From Gavia stellata (taxonomy: Eukaryota; Chordata; Aves; Gaviiformes; Gaviidae), in contig NC_082595.1 of assembly GCF_030936135.1 (NCBI RefSeq), positions 105,317,334 through 105,381,333 on the forward strand: a stretch of DNA of 64,000 nucleotides, written 5' to 3'. The notes beneath the pieces were generated by a model. The model had not been told where the DNA came from, did not search any database, and saw nothing but the letters and a program-made list of their open reading frames with translations. This document shows, in pieces, positions 16,811 through 27,462 of the stretch; within the stretch, counting starts at the first letter, position 1, and each line of letters starts with the position of its first letter. The translations under genes and the position numbers were made by a program.

Positions 16811-18134
16811 TCTGATTCCTGTTTTTCTCCTCTGGCCACTGGAATTCTTTTTGGTGTATAAGTTCTTCAAACAATCATCAACCCATTTTTTGTTATTTCT
16901 CTTCTTATATGAAATACACGTAATTCTATGTGCTGCTTCTGTTATAGATGGCACAGTGGAAGATCTCTGCGGGACCAGCAGTACCAGGAATGTGGAAGTC
17001 AGGGCTGCTGGGACAGAGAGGGTTCCTGACTCTCCATCTCCCCTGCCTTGCTGGTGGCCCCTCAACTATGGCCAAAATTTGGCTGCTGAAGAGATGGAAA
17101 GTGATGCTTCTCAAAGACATGCAGTGCTGGTCCAGTTCTGTGCCTTTACAACAGTAAAACTAGTGTAAAGTTTTCTACTGGAGCAGAGAAAGGCTAGAGA
17201 AGAGCAGAATTAACCTTACAAAACAAATCTGAACTGTGGGATGATGTGGCCACTGAACACACTGGGTTTTTTTAGGCTGCATCTTCTCATGCTGCTTACA
17301 TAGGCTGCAAGCTTACTTTGTGTGCTGGGCTCCTGGCACTCGAGACTGAGCAATATTTATTTCATGTGATGGTTATATGAATTCACGAAATGCTGGTTCC
17401 TCCCCTGGAGACAGAAAGATGCATAGACTGTCATTTACCTGGTTTTAGGAGCAGGACCTGATCAGCGAAGCTGCCTCTGTGCTGTTGTTTCGGTTTTTCT
17501 AAATTTGATTTCTCACATTTTGGCTTGCTTTTCCCCTTTGCTGTAGAAAAAAAAGAGCATCATTGGGTCACAATGTTATTTTTATTTAACTTGACTGTAA
17601 ACTATTTGTATAGTTTTCAACTAATGGATTTTTTGATGGAAGGAGTTCAAACAGTTGTTGCGCTATTTTCTTCTGAGTCTGTGTAAGGAGAACACACCTA
17701 GCTCAAGCAGACAGACCGCAAAGCTACGTAGGTATCTTCAGGTGATACCTCCTGGAGATGAGGGAGAAAAGGAGCACAGAAAAGCAAGACTGGCAATCTG
17801 GCCAGTGACTACAGCTCACCCTCTTCTTTCCCTAGATGTTCGTTTTACCCACAAAGCTGCATTTGAGTTTGTTAATTAATAAGCCCATAAACCCCATCTC
17901 TTACAGACTATTATTCACCGAGGGTTGGTGGAGTAAATGTTTTTATTGCTCCCCTCGCTGTAAAGAAATGAAAGGCCTTTCAGGACCCTTTTTTTAGTGG
18001 AAATCTAGGGTCACTGCAGCAGCGAGATTACACATCCACATTTCACTAGTAGTTCTTTTATTTAGGACAAGCTAATTTCCTGTTAATAAATAGGGAATTA
18101 GACCTGCCAGTGTGATGCCCACTAGCTCTCCCAA
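16811..18134. other. Intergenic spacer between convergent FKBP1B and SF3B6, part 1
   Basis: Non-coding, with only short unsupported open frames. Nothing recognised up to the CR1 at 18135. Confidence 0.6.
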
Positions 18135-18624
18135 ATCACAGAATCACAGAATGCCAGGGGTTGGAAGGGACCTCTGGAGATCATCTAGTCCAACCCCCCA
18201 CCAGAGCAGGGTCACCTAGAGCAGGTTACACAGGAATGCGTCCAGGCGAGTTTTGAGTATCTCCAGACCTCCCTGGGCAGCCTGTTCCAGTGCTCTGCCA
18301 CCCTCAAAGTAAAGAAGTTCCTCCTCATGTTTAGGTGGAACTTCCTATGATCAGGTTTGTGCCCGTTACCTCTTGTCCTGTCACTGGGCACCACTGAAAA
18401 AAGACTGGCCCCATCCTCCTGGCACCCACCCCTTAAGTATTTATAAGCATTGATAAGATCCCCCCTCAGTCTTCTCTTCTCCAGACTAAAAAGACCCAAG
18501 TCCCTCAGCCTTTCCTCATAAGAAAGATGCTCCAGTCCCCTAATCATCTTCGTAGCCCTTTGCTGTACCCTCCCCAGTAGCTCCCTGTCCTTCTTGAACC
18601 GGGGAGCCCAGAACTGGACACAAT
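18135..18624 (-). mobile_element. CR1 LINE 3' fragment
   Basis: A 5'-truncated CR1 lying in reverse. Its 3' end is at the low-coordinate side with two octamer units (ATCACAGAATCACAG on +) followed by the complement of the CR1 end (GGAAGGGACC, ATCATCTAGTCCAACC on +). Reverse-strand translation gives CR1 reverse-transcriptase phrases: [38 protein letters not shown]. The frame is nearly continuous, with a shift near the C-terminus. A short AT-rich stretch (AATAAAAAAGAATAAAAAAA type) borders the truncated end. Confidence 0.93.
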
Positions 18625-21600
18625 AAAAAAGAATAAAAAAATTTATTTTCAAAGGTCCCAGTCTGCTTTGCCACTGCCCTGGCCTCTGTCACTGGTCTTG
18701 ATTGCAGCACTGGGTTACAGATCGCAGGCTGTATTGCGGCAGTTGCAGATGTGAGCTCCTATAGATGTCTCGGTTAAATGTAAGGTAGCCCTGTCACGCC
18801 TGTCAAACACAGGTTGATTCAGCACATTGGTCTAAAGGTGCTCCTACTGACGGCCCGGTTTTAATTGCACATTAAAAAAAAGAAAAAAAACAACATAAAG
18901 GATCTGTTTTGGGACCTTTCCTGAATGCCTCGAAAGCGAACAGCGATGCGAAGGATTGACTCAGTGTACCTGGAACACGTACATGTTCCCCACGTTCCCT
19001 CCACCATCTCTTGGTCCTGCTGTTGGCAAGCTTCTGCTGTGTCTAAAGCAACAGGCAGGGCATCGCTCTGCCCTTCCACTTCTGCCAGGTTTCCCACCAG
19101 TGAAAAACGTGTTCCTGCTGGGCTTTAAGAGCTGATCATATTCCGTCTTATCGTCTCTATCTGCAGAGCTGCTGTGCACTTTCCTTTTGCCCTCAGCAGT
19201 ACAACCCGGCCATTATCGAGTCTGTAAAATCCTTATTACAGCTGGCTGATGAAGCTCTCTCCCTCACCACCCTTTCTCTGCAGAGACCTTTGTTGGAAGC
19301 AGAGATTATTACATTTTTCATGCCAATTTCATTAAAAAAAATCTGAAAGGAAAACTAATTGTGCTTTGTGATACTTCGAGAAATTAAGTCTTCAAGGAAA
19401 TGTAATCTTCAGCTCTTTATTTGACTGCAAATGCGTTAATTTATTTAATTGTATCATCGATCAACACAGTACATAAAATTATTACCACTATATAATGGAT
19501 TGGAAAAAAATTACTGTCATTGCCTGTGTAATCAGATATGCTCTTGTTACTAATTTCTAAACAACGTCAATGGAAAAAAATGACCTTCCAGGCTTAATTT
19601 CATGCCCTACTTCCTGAAAAATTAAATGGGAAGTGAGCAGACACAAAAACCAGCACAGATGCAGAGTACAAGGCTGGTAACATCTGCCTTATTTGCTGCC
19701 CCCTCTGCCATTCATATAACTGAACTCATTTCCCTGTCCTTTGATATTACATTTCAAACAAAATCTTGAGCAGACCTCATCAAAACAATCCTCCGGGCAT
19801 TCGATTTCCATTCCCTCTGTCTTGCAGGTACAAATTATTATTTCATTTTACATGTGCAGGGACATTGAAAGCCCTGAACAGGCACTAGAAGAAAAAGTAT
19901 GAAATGGAATATTTAATGAAAGGCAGCAGCTGAGCTCTCAGAGAAATCAAAAGCTGCTGATCTTGAGGATTCACTGAAGGAATTTTTATTAATCTTATTA
20001 CCCTAAAGAATTGTTTTTTATATATGTTTTTCAAACAGCATCAAATCCTCATCAAAACAGACTGTAGTGCAAGCACCATGCTCTCCACTATTGACAGAAG
20101 CAATGTGGTATTTGCATATGATTTTAAACAAGGCTGGCAGAATGTGGCACCATCAGGAGCACTTTGATATTTTATTATCAGTATTTTTTATTTATCGGAA
20201 GCATAAATCCAGCATGGCAACAAGCACCTCCAGTTCCTGTTACAGCAAGGGGCTTTCTAAATGCCCAACAACTGCTGTAAATGGCCCCAGTTATCCTAGT
20301 GTTTGGCACGTGTATGTATATACATGGCATGCATATATATATACATAAGGCATATCCATATATATGGGGGGGCAGTCTGTAACCTTTAAAAAGCTATAGA
20401 TGTTCACATAGAAGCAAGACCCGCTAACAGGATTTCATTCATTTAAACATTTTTAAGGCAAGCTGGTTTTTGCCTGAGAAACTTAGGTTTGTATTAATTT
20501 GATGGGCAAGACCTGAAAACCGACCTGAGGTAGGAGGAGTAACTGCTCACCTAAAAACCAGGTCAGCAGATCACAGCTGCTTTGCATTTAATGTATGCAT
20601 ATCACAGCTTCACTTGACAGGGGACGCAGTACAGGGCTGGGCAAGCGGGAAAGCCAGCAATGACATCGCAGCAGAGCTTTACATTTCCGTAGTTCAGAGA
20701 CGTGGCCACAGCTGCGCAGGGGCTCAAAGTCTCCCATTGCCTGTTCCCGACCTCCGGCACTGCTCACTAGGGCCGGCAAGGCTTCTGGCTGCAAAAAGCA
20801 GCGCCAATTTTAAGGGAAGAACACAGGTACGGGAGAGCCACGGGAGCAAGGACAAGGCTTTTTACTACACACACTGAACGTAGCTCTCACTCACATGCCA
20901 AATGCCTGTATGCAACAGAAGAGGGGACACTCCCCAGTCAGGCAGAGGATGGGATTTCAAGCACCCACCCAAAGCTGAAATCACACCAGAGCCATTTCAG
21001 CTGCCCCCTCCCTGCTGCTCTGGGGTGAAACAGCAAGCTCGGCCTGTCACTGCCACCCTTCGTGCTCCTCCCCGCTGAGAAAGGACATGCACACCGCATG
21101 GCAACCTCACGGGACCTCTTTGGGTCCTTGGCCCCTCCTTGGGCCCCTCAAGGGACTTCCTTGAGCATCCTTCTCCGCCACTCAGGTGCTGAACACGCGT
21201 GAACATTCATGTACGTATGGGGACAGATGCTCTACAAACTCTTACCTGTATCACAAACATTCAGGTGACGAATGACTTCCTTTCTAAAAGGAAAGGTTGC
21301 ATGCAGAAGCAGCACAGCATAAAGCAAGCCTTGATGAAAAAAAAGCAAAACTACATAGACACACATTTACTTTTTTACTAAATGGACACAAGAAGAGCAT
21401 TTTTTTTAAGTGACAAATTTCAATGAAAAACTAAAGGTAAGAAAATGGAAACATTCCTTTATGACAGTATAATGCACTGAAAAAAGTTTTAACTTAAATT
21501 ACAAATCCTCAGGCAAAGTATGTTTGCATCTGCCCACGTTCTGCGCTGGCTGGAAGTTGTCTGGTCAGGGAGTTAAACATCACATCTGAGCAAATAAATC

Positions 21601-22640
21601 CTCCCGAGAGGCAGGATAGCTACCAACGTTCACAGGACTTCCAGCTGGTTCAGAACAGAGGTAGAAGCTATTCTTTTCCACTTCCAAAATATACTGGTTG
21701 TGCATACTCTGTATCACATTCATTTTTATTCACAGGACATGAATGCTGGAAAAAAAAGAGCCAAAAAATTTAAATGTTTTCTTTTTCCTCCACCAGATAC
21801 TACATCTAAAAATTTATGTACATGAAATACATTACAGTTCAAACACACCAAGCAGAAAACAATCGCACTACAGGTATCTGAAATTACAACCATCATCTAC
21901 TGTCTTGTTTTGGTCGGGTGTTCTCTACTTAACATTAAAAGCCATGAAGTGTATTCCTGTCACTCCTACTAACCTCAATGCAAACCTCGAACACCTAATA
22001 AACACCTCGTATACCATCAAGTCAGCCCTGCAGCAACACACTATCCAAGCAAGATTATTTTACTGCAGCTTATCTCTTTCGTCTCAATCACTGGGAACAA
22101 GGTATTTTGACTGAAGTCCCCTAAGCAGTTGGATCATTTTAAAAGGCCATTCACGTTCTACAGTTTGTAAAAGAAACTTTGTTACAAACATGGATTTGGG
22201 CTTGCTTTGTTTCTGGTAAGAAGTAGTCTAACGATCACATAATGGAGTTAGGCTCCTTCAAACATTCCCAGAAGGAAAAAGGCGCAATAAGTTGTGTACA
22301 ATATATACAGGTGTGATGAACGATCAAACCATACTTTTTTAAAAAAGCACAAAAATCCCTGTGGCAGGGAGACTAGTTGCAATACTCCATTTTCAGAAAG
22401 TAGCAAGTGAAATTTAGCTCCATGTAGGCAGCTCACACAGAGCCCCTTGAGCTCTCTGGATTAACTGGCTGGTACGCTTAAATTCTGCCCCAGAGACTGG
22501 GCAGAACCTCAGGAGGTGTGAAACACGCAGTGGGCTCAGTCCCATCTTGTAAGGTCCTGCCAGAAACAGGACTGTCGTTACGCAGCATTTACCAGGTCAC
22601 CCCTACAATACGGAGAAGCTATGTCCACTTAGGGGGATTT
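18625..22640. other. Intergenic spacer, part 2; nothing recognised
   Basis: About 4 kb without recognised exons. An alternating TA/CA-rich patch sits at 20311-20365. Open frames reach 123 codons (21743-22114) but show no family motif and lack splice or codon support, so I call no gene. Confidence 0.55.
20311..20365. repeat. TA/CA-rich simple repeat patch
   Basis: Interrupted purine-pyrimidine alternation (TATATA, CATGCATATA, CATATATA) followed by seven G. It is short and degenerate. Confidence 0.6.
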
Positions 22641-22671
22641 AATCTTAAAGCAGATCTTCCGATGTTTTACA

Positions 22672-22677
22672 TTTATT
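22672..22677 (-). terminator. SF3B6: SF3B6 polyadenylation signal
   Basis: TTTATT on the + strand reads AATAAA on the - strand, about 140 bases past the SF3B6 stop. It gives a short 3' UTR (roughly 22650-22816). Confidence 0.6.
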
Positions 22678-22816
22678 TAATTGTAATGTGAAGATCTAAA
22701 GAGTCAAATTACAGCTTATCAAATGTAAAATAAAAGTTATACTTCATTGAGAATTCCTATGTTTAGTTCAAGAACTCAATGGCAGGGCTTGCAAAGAGTT
22801 TTCCAAAAAGATCAGT

Positions 22817-22906
22817 TTATTTTGGTGGGTCTGTATTAATTCCGTATTTTTCCTTGAGAAGCTTAAGCTGTTCCTCTTTCTTCTTTGTGTCCATCTTTTG
22901 GAATGC
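22817..22906 (-). CDS. SF3B6: SF3B6 coding exon 4 (terminal)
   Basis: Reads [13 protein letters not shown] to DPPK-stop, with TAA at 22819-22817. The acceptor is TAATTACAG. Confidence 0.96.
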
Positions 22907-25900
22907 CTGTAATTAGGAAAATAAAAGACGTGAGAAGAAGAAAAAAAAAATAATCTCATCTTATGACATGTTATTTCCCCATAACCACAACTAACATCAC
23001 TATGTACTACATCAGCATCACACACAGTGTTGCTTAATTCTTGACCTCGGAGAACGCCACAGTACCCTGGAAACCACTGGTAACAGGCAGAACATCAAGA
23101 CCTAGAGCCTTTTTACTTAGAAACAAGACCTCACATCCTGTTGCAGCTGTGCAGTTGCAAGGCCCCTGCTACCTCTTCTCCAAAATACACTCACCAGCAG
23201 CATGTTTTTTCATACCCTTGGTCCAAAGGTACATTTTTGCACATAAATCACCAAGTAAAGATGAAATCCTGACAATTTATCCAATCCATTCCCTCTACAA
23301 GTTTGGATTTATTTCTTACAAATATCCAAGCAACTGTCTTTTCAAACTGAATTTTTTTTTATGCTAGCTATATTCACAGGTAACTTAAAAAAACCCCAGG
23401 TGTACGTACCCTGTTTGCATTATAGTACAAAACGACAAGGTATCTGTTGCACACGTTGAATCCTGACAGGTGATCACAAGCGTTTTTGGCATCAAAGATG
23501 TCTTCATAGACTACGTAGGCTGTTCCTCTAGTTTCAGGAGTGTTTCCACTGCAGGAGAGATCAGTTTCAATGTTAAACAAAATAAACAGGAAACAGTTCT
23601 ATTAGTCTTTAGCAGTGTCTGAGATTAGATTAACTAATGCAAATTCACTAAAAAAAAATTTATTGGTTTTTTTCCTAGATATTAAAATATACCCCTGCGT
23701 TTCACACCAATCTCCACTTACAGTTCAGTGTCAGAGACGACAGGAAAATGTGACAGAGCATGTGCTGCATTATGCTCCAAAGGGACTTCACCTCTCCACA
23801 ACAGCTATCAGAAGCTGTTGCTGTCAGGGGTTGTTGTCATATTGCTGGAAATACTTCTAAGTTTTTATTACAGCGATTAGCTTGTTTTATTTAATATTAC
23901 AAGACCAGGCTGTCAGTTAATGGCTGTCTGGATCAGATGTCTCCCTAGGACGGAATACGGCTCTTGGCTCATCACAAAGTCAATTTAAAAGAGTCAAAAC
24001 AGCCCCGCTGGTGCAAGACCACTTCAGATGCACAACCACCACCTATTGGACCCTCAATTCAATTTCCGTTGCCTGAGGGACAGGAGACACGTCTGGGCAG
24101 ATGATGCTAACGAGCCCAGAGAGATGACAGAGTTGACAGATCCAAAAGATCTCAGCTAAAAGATAGTTATAGTGAACTTAATAATCAGAAGAACTCTCTC
24201 TCAGGTGCTTCCTTCTAAGAAGATAACTTCCCAGGACAAACGACATCACACATATTCACACCAGGATGCATACAAAAATGAAGAGCAGAAGGTGATAAAA
24301 ACTGCACAAAGCATAAAAGTCATTATAAAGGGAGTTCCAACATTATGCGTCGTCTTGTGACGATGTTAGCATTTCTGTGGAAAACAACGCGAAGCAGCGG
24401 TTCTAAACAACCGGCAGGGAGGCTGCCTGCAGCTCCGTGTTGGGTGCATATGCCAGCACAGAGCTTTGACAGAAAGCTCCCCTGATATGTCTTAATTCTT
24501 TATGTCCCACCATCATGCTGTTTCAATCTACACGTCTTCAGAAACCTTAAATATTAGTTTTCCTTTATGCTTATTAGTGGAGAATTCCACCTATTTAGCC
24601 AAGCAGTAAGTTTATGCTGCCCCTTGTTCCTTTAGCCAGTCACTTTTGTTGCCCTTCCCTGGATGAGAAGGATCTCACTAGCTACATGTTCCAGCACAGC
24701 ATCAGCACTATGACCCGCCTGTCCTTGTTTGTTTACTGAAAGCAATTCTATATGTAAAACTCACTTTATTCTATACACTGAACAATCATTTTTAATCACT
24801 GTGGCTCTGGAATGAGTACTTCTCTTTGGGGCAGTAAAGTTTGGTCTGTTTAACTGTTTACGTCCTGCATAGTCAAAACAAACATACTGCGGATTAATTA
24901 GCCATGCCAGTCTCAGAGCACAAGGAAATGGAGAGCGATCTAAATGACAAGGATACATTCTGCTCTAATCTAACCAGCAACCTAGTCGAGAACTCAGAGA
25001 GGCTGCAGGTTATTTTGTCAACATCCAGATAAAAGCAGTACATACCAAATATAAACTATATTACTTTTCTATTTGTACCTCTATTGAAATATGACTTACA
25101 ACACTTTCTTTTTACATATTAAACACCAAGTTTTGTTTCCTCCCTCTCCCCTTCCTAAATATTTTTCAGAAGGGGAAAAAAAAAAATCCTTTTGTATGAG
25201 TGCCAATACTCCCACCAGCCTTACTACAGTTCTCAAAAGCTCTTCCTGAATTCCAGCTTCAGCCAACTCTTTCTGCTAGAAACTTAGCAGAACATATTAC
25301 GAACCAGATGAAATTATGGTTTAATCCACAGCATTCAGACAGTACTCAGGATAACAAGGAACATCAGAGCTTGGGTCTTCAATATTTGAAATAACTAAAG
25401 AGCCGAGCCTCAGATTTTCTGTAGACATGTATGACTTCAGTGCATTTTAAAACAAAATTACAGTCAGATCACCATTATCCATGGACTACGTGGCTTGGGG
25501 ACAAGCTGTATTCGGCGCTCATGGAGATGTTTCTGGTCTTTGTTTCTGGTTGACAGGACCAGCAGCAACAGTAACATCTCTATTTTCCCATTAGCTAAGT
25601 ATCTAACACTCATTAAATATGAAAACTGGTTATATTCAACTTTTGCCTTTAGTTAAGGTAAAAGGTTAGCTATATTTAAGATTTACATAAGAGAGCAAGT
25701 CATATTTTTACCAACTTACCTCAGTTCACATCAAATTTAAGCTTTTTTACCCTACGTACCAGCAATGTTATTTTTTAACAAATTCACACATAAGAGAAAT
25801 ATCATCACATCCATCTTTAGCACACAGGGATACTGCTAAAGTGTGTTTAACTTCTTCAGCTGTGAAATCCAGTTGCTGCCTACTGCAATAGGAATACTGA

Positions 25901-26442
25901 CATATAACACATATACTAAAGCACATAAAATCCTTAACTTTCCAAAGACAACTAAACTACTTACACTCTGATTTGTCGAATAGGCCCATATTTCCCAAAA
26001 ATATCATACATTTCCTCCGCTGTGATTTTATATGGCAGATTCCTAATATACAGGATCCGATTGACTTCTGGAGGCAGCCGAATCTGATGCAGAAACAACA
26101 TACAGTGTGTTAGACTTAGAGCGCTCACTTCAAACCTTAAAAACAGCAGCCTGCGTGCTAAATCTTGGGGCTAACATCACTGAGAGAGTCCGTGTGCTTC
26201 ACTGGTCTTTTTTAACCGTCCACAGCTACAAACTTGACGGGTTTCTGTCAAACAAGAGGCCTGCCTGGAGGGAGACGGGCTCCCTTGGCCGGAGACGAGG
26301 AAGGAGCCCAGGCCGGGCGGGAAGGCCTGCTCTCAGCCCCGGCAGGGGGACCCCTCCTCACCGCCCCGGAGGGCTGAGGCGGGCCAGGGAGGGGGCAGGG
26401 GAGAACACTCACGTTGGCTCGCTTGGCCGCTTGCATCGCCAT
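22817..26442 (-). CDS. SF3B6: SF3B6 (SF3b p14), complete, 4 coding exons, 125 aa
   Basis: Splicing factor 3b subunit 6 (p14, formerly SF3B14). It is a small RRM protein of the U2 snRNP and U11/U12 di-snRNP that contacts the branch-point adenosine and binds SF3B1. Coding exons on the reverse strand are 26413-26442, 25965-26083, 23410-23548 and 22817-22906, totalling 378 bases, which gives the 125 residues seen in human. The protein starts [10 protein letters not shown], then [19 protein letters not shown], and ends [19 protein letters not shown]. The RRM core motifs are RNP2 (LYIRNL) and RNP1 (RGTAYVVY), the latter with the Tyr that contacts the branch adenosine. By eye it is essentially identical to the recalled human protein, as expected for a core spliceosome part. 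The start lies in a CpG island. Confidence 0.97.
22907..23409 (-). other. SF3B6 intron 3; nothing recognised
   Basis: A 503-base intron between coding exons 3 and 4. It is AT-rich, with no repeat or RNA gene seen. Confidence 0.85.
23410..23548 (-). CDS. SF3B6: SF3B6 coding exon 3
   Basis: 139 bases, reads [18 protein letters not shown] onwards to YYNANR. It holds RNP1. Donor is AGG|GTACGT; acceptor is CTGCAG. Confidence 0.97.
23549..25964 (-). other. SF3B6 intron 2; nothing recognised
   Basis: A 2.4 kb AT-rich intron. No nested gene, snoRNA-like box pair or repeat family was recognised. Confidence 0.8.
25965..26083 (-). CDS. SF3B6: SF3B6 coding exon 2
   Basis: 119 bases, reads [20 protein letters not shown] to YGPIRQIR and carries RNP2. 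Donor is AGT|GTAAGT. Confidence 0.97.
26084..26412 (-). other. SF3B6 intron 1
   Basis: A 329-base intron whose first half (from 26412 down to about 26260) lies within the CpG island. Apart from the splice sites I see nothing specific. Confidence 0.85.
26413..26442 (-). CDS. SF3B6: SF3B6 coding exon 1
   Basis: Ten codons, [10 protein letters not shown], then donor GTGAGT. The 5' UTR extends upstream to an unplaced start site, probably near 26500-26610. Confidence 0.95.
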
Positions 26443-26615
26443 GGCGCCGGTCGGAGGGAGGGAGCTGCGGCCTGGGAGAGAAACACCAGCAGAGAACGGG
26501 CCTCCTCCGCAGCGCGCCTCCGGCCTCAGCGGGGCACCCGGATGCTATCCCAGCCTGCACCGCGCCGGAAACGACAGCCCGCCAGTCTCTATGTCCCTCC
26601 GCCAACGGGGGGAGC

Positions 26616-26623
26616 CACGTGAC
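26616..26623 (+). promoter_or_regulatory. E-box CACGTGAC (USF/TFE3 type)
   Basis: Perfect CACGTG core with the AC flank, about 175 bases upstream of the SF3B6 start codon. Such sites are common near start sites of CpG-island promoters. Use is inferred. Confidence 0.55.
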
Positions 26624-26643
26624 CTGCGGGACTACGCCGCCTG

Positions 26644-26698
26644 TCGCCCCGCCCCCGCTCTCCCCGGCGCCCCGCCCCGCCCAGGCCCCGCCCCCCGG
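26644..26698. promoter_or_regulatory. Cluster of Sp1-type GC boxes
   Basis: Several CCCCGCCC-type boxes within 55 bases (around 26646, 26670 and 26686). They are typical of TATA-less promoters and lie just upstream of the expected SF3B6 start site. Confidence 0.65.
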
Positions 26699-26763
26699 CG
26701 CAGCTCGGCCGCCTCAGCCCGGGGGCGCGGGCGGTGTCCCGGCCCGGGGTCAGCCGCCGCGTA

Positions 26764-26803
26764 CCCCACCCCCGGCCCCGGGGCTGCCCCTTCCCGTGCC
26801 CCC
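26764..26803 (-). promoter_or_regulatory. G-quadruplex-prone tract on SF3B6 sense strand
   Basis: The + strand carries closely spaced runs of three to five C, so the - strand has at least five G runs within 40 bases. The position is about 320-360 bases upstream of the start codon. Confidence 0.5.
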
Positions 26804-26973
26804 GGCGGGGAGGGTGCCCCGCGGCGTCTGCCGGGTCCGGCAGCCCCGCAGCCGCCGCCTCAGCGCCTCACATACATGCGCTGCGCGGGGAGCTCGGCCG
26901 CCGCCGGGCGCCGTGTGGAGATTCCTGTCAGGTGAAGAGGCCTGGCCTGCGGGCCGAGGCGACGGCGGGCTGA

Positions 26974-26986
26974 GAAGGTTCTAGAA
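26974..26986. promoter_or_regulatory. Perfect three-unit heat-shock element
   Basis: GAAGGTTCTAGAA fits nGAAnnTTCnnGAAn exactly, with three alternating units. It lies at the outer edge of the SF3B6 CpG island and beyond the TP53I3 3' end. Confidence 0.6.
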
Positions 26987-27117
26987 AGCGGACAGCACAG
27001 GGACTACCAGCTGAGACTGGCAGTCGGTGCCTGGCGGTTTTCTCCTGCCTGGAGAGCGCTCGCCGACATTTTGTTTCTGCGTTCGTGACACGATGCTAGA
27101 GCTGCAACGTGAACCTT

Positions 27118-27123
27118 TTTATT
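27118..27123 (-). terminator. TP53I3: TP53I3 polyadenylation signal
   Basis: TTTATT on the + strand gives AATAAA on the - strand, about 150 bases past the TP53I3 stop. Transcription of TP53I3 would end only some 500 bases before the SF3B6 start region. Confidence 0.6.
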
Positions 27124-27273
27124 AAACTCGCCCTGTAAGGCTTCGCTTTACCCCTCCTTTTTGGCTTCCTTCCACAATAAATCATTATAGATTTGGAATC
27201 AGCAATGGCAGATTCTCTGCTTGTCAAACACCCGTAATGATTCTGGCCCTGAAACAACTACAGTAGTAGGCCT

Positions 27274-27462
27274 TTAAGATGAAGCAGGCATTTCGATGAC
27301 AATTTTGCCAATATTCTTGTTTTCTTCCATGATCCTGTGTGCCTCTGCAATCTCATGCAAAGGGAAAACACTGTCGACAAGTGGTTGGAGATGAGGAGAG
27401 GTTCCTCCAGAAAAACAGGGCAGTACGTTTTCTGTGAAGGCTTTCACCAGCTGTTCCTTATA
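27274..27462 (-). CDS. TP53I3: TP53I3 coding exon 5 (terminal)
   Basis: Reads [17 protein letters not shown] to EMPASS-stop (TAA at 27276-27274). Acceptor is TTTTTTCTTCAG. The Tyr codon is the first in the exon, which fixes the phase needed from exon 4. Confidence 0.96.
   Translation of the reverse strand, partial: YKEQLVKAFTENVLPCFSGGTSPHLQPLVDSVFPLHEIAEAHRIMEENKNIGKIVIEMPASS

Larger units (their letters stand above)
26260..26990. promoter_or_regulatory. SF3B6: CpG island, SF3B6 promoter
   Basis: A GC-rich stretch dense in CpG covering SF3B6 exon 1 and its upstream flank. It holds clustered GC boxes, an E-box, a C-rich/G-rich strand asymmetry, and a heat-shock element at its far edge. This is a housekeeping promoter layout. 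I see no start of a + strand gene here, although in human the FAM228B gene begins divergently at the equivalent place. Confidence 0.9.

Noticed and set aside
21743-22114. A 123-codon open frame in the spacer before SF3B6
   Set aside because: No motif, Kozak context or splice support; its length is within chance for this AT-rich stretch.
26107-26984. Several 120-173 codon open frames on + and - over the SF3B6 CpG island
   Set aside because: GC-rich DNA has few stops. The peptides are Pro/Arg/Ala/Gly-rich without family motifs, and the true gene runs through in short exons.
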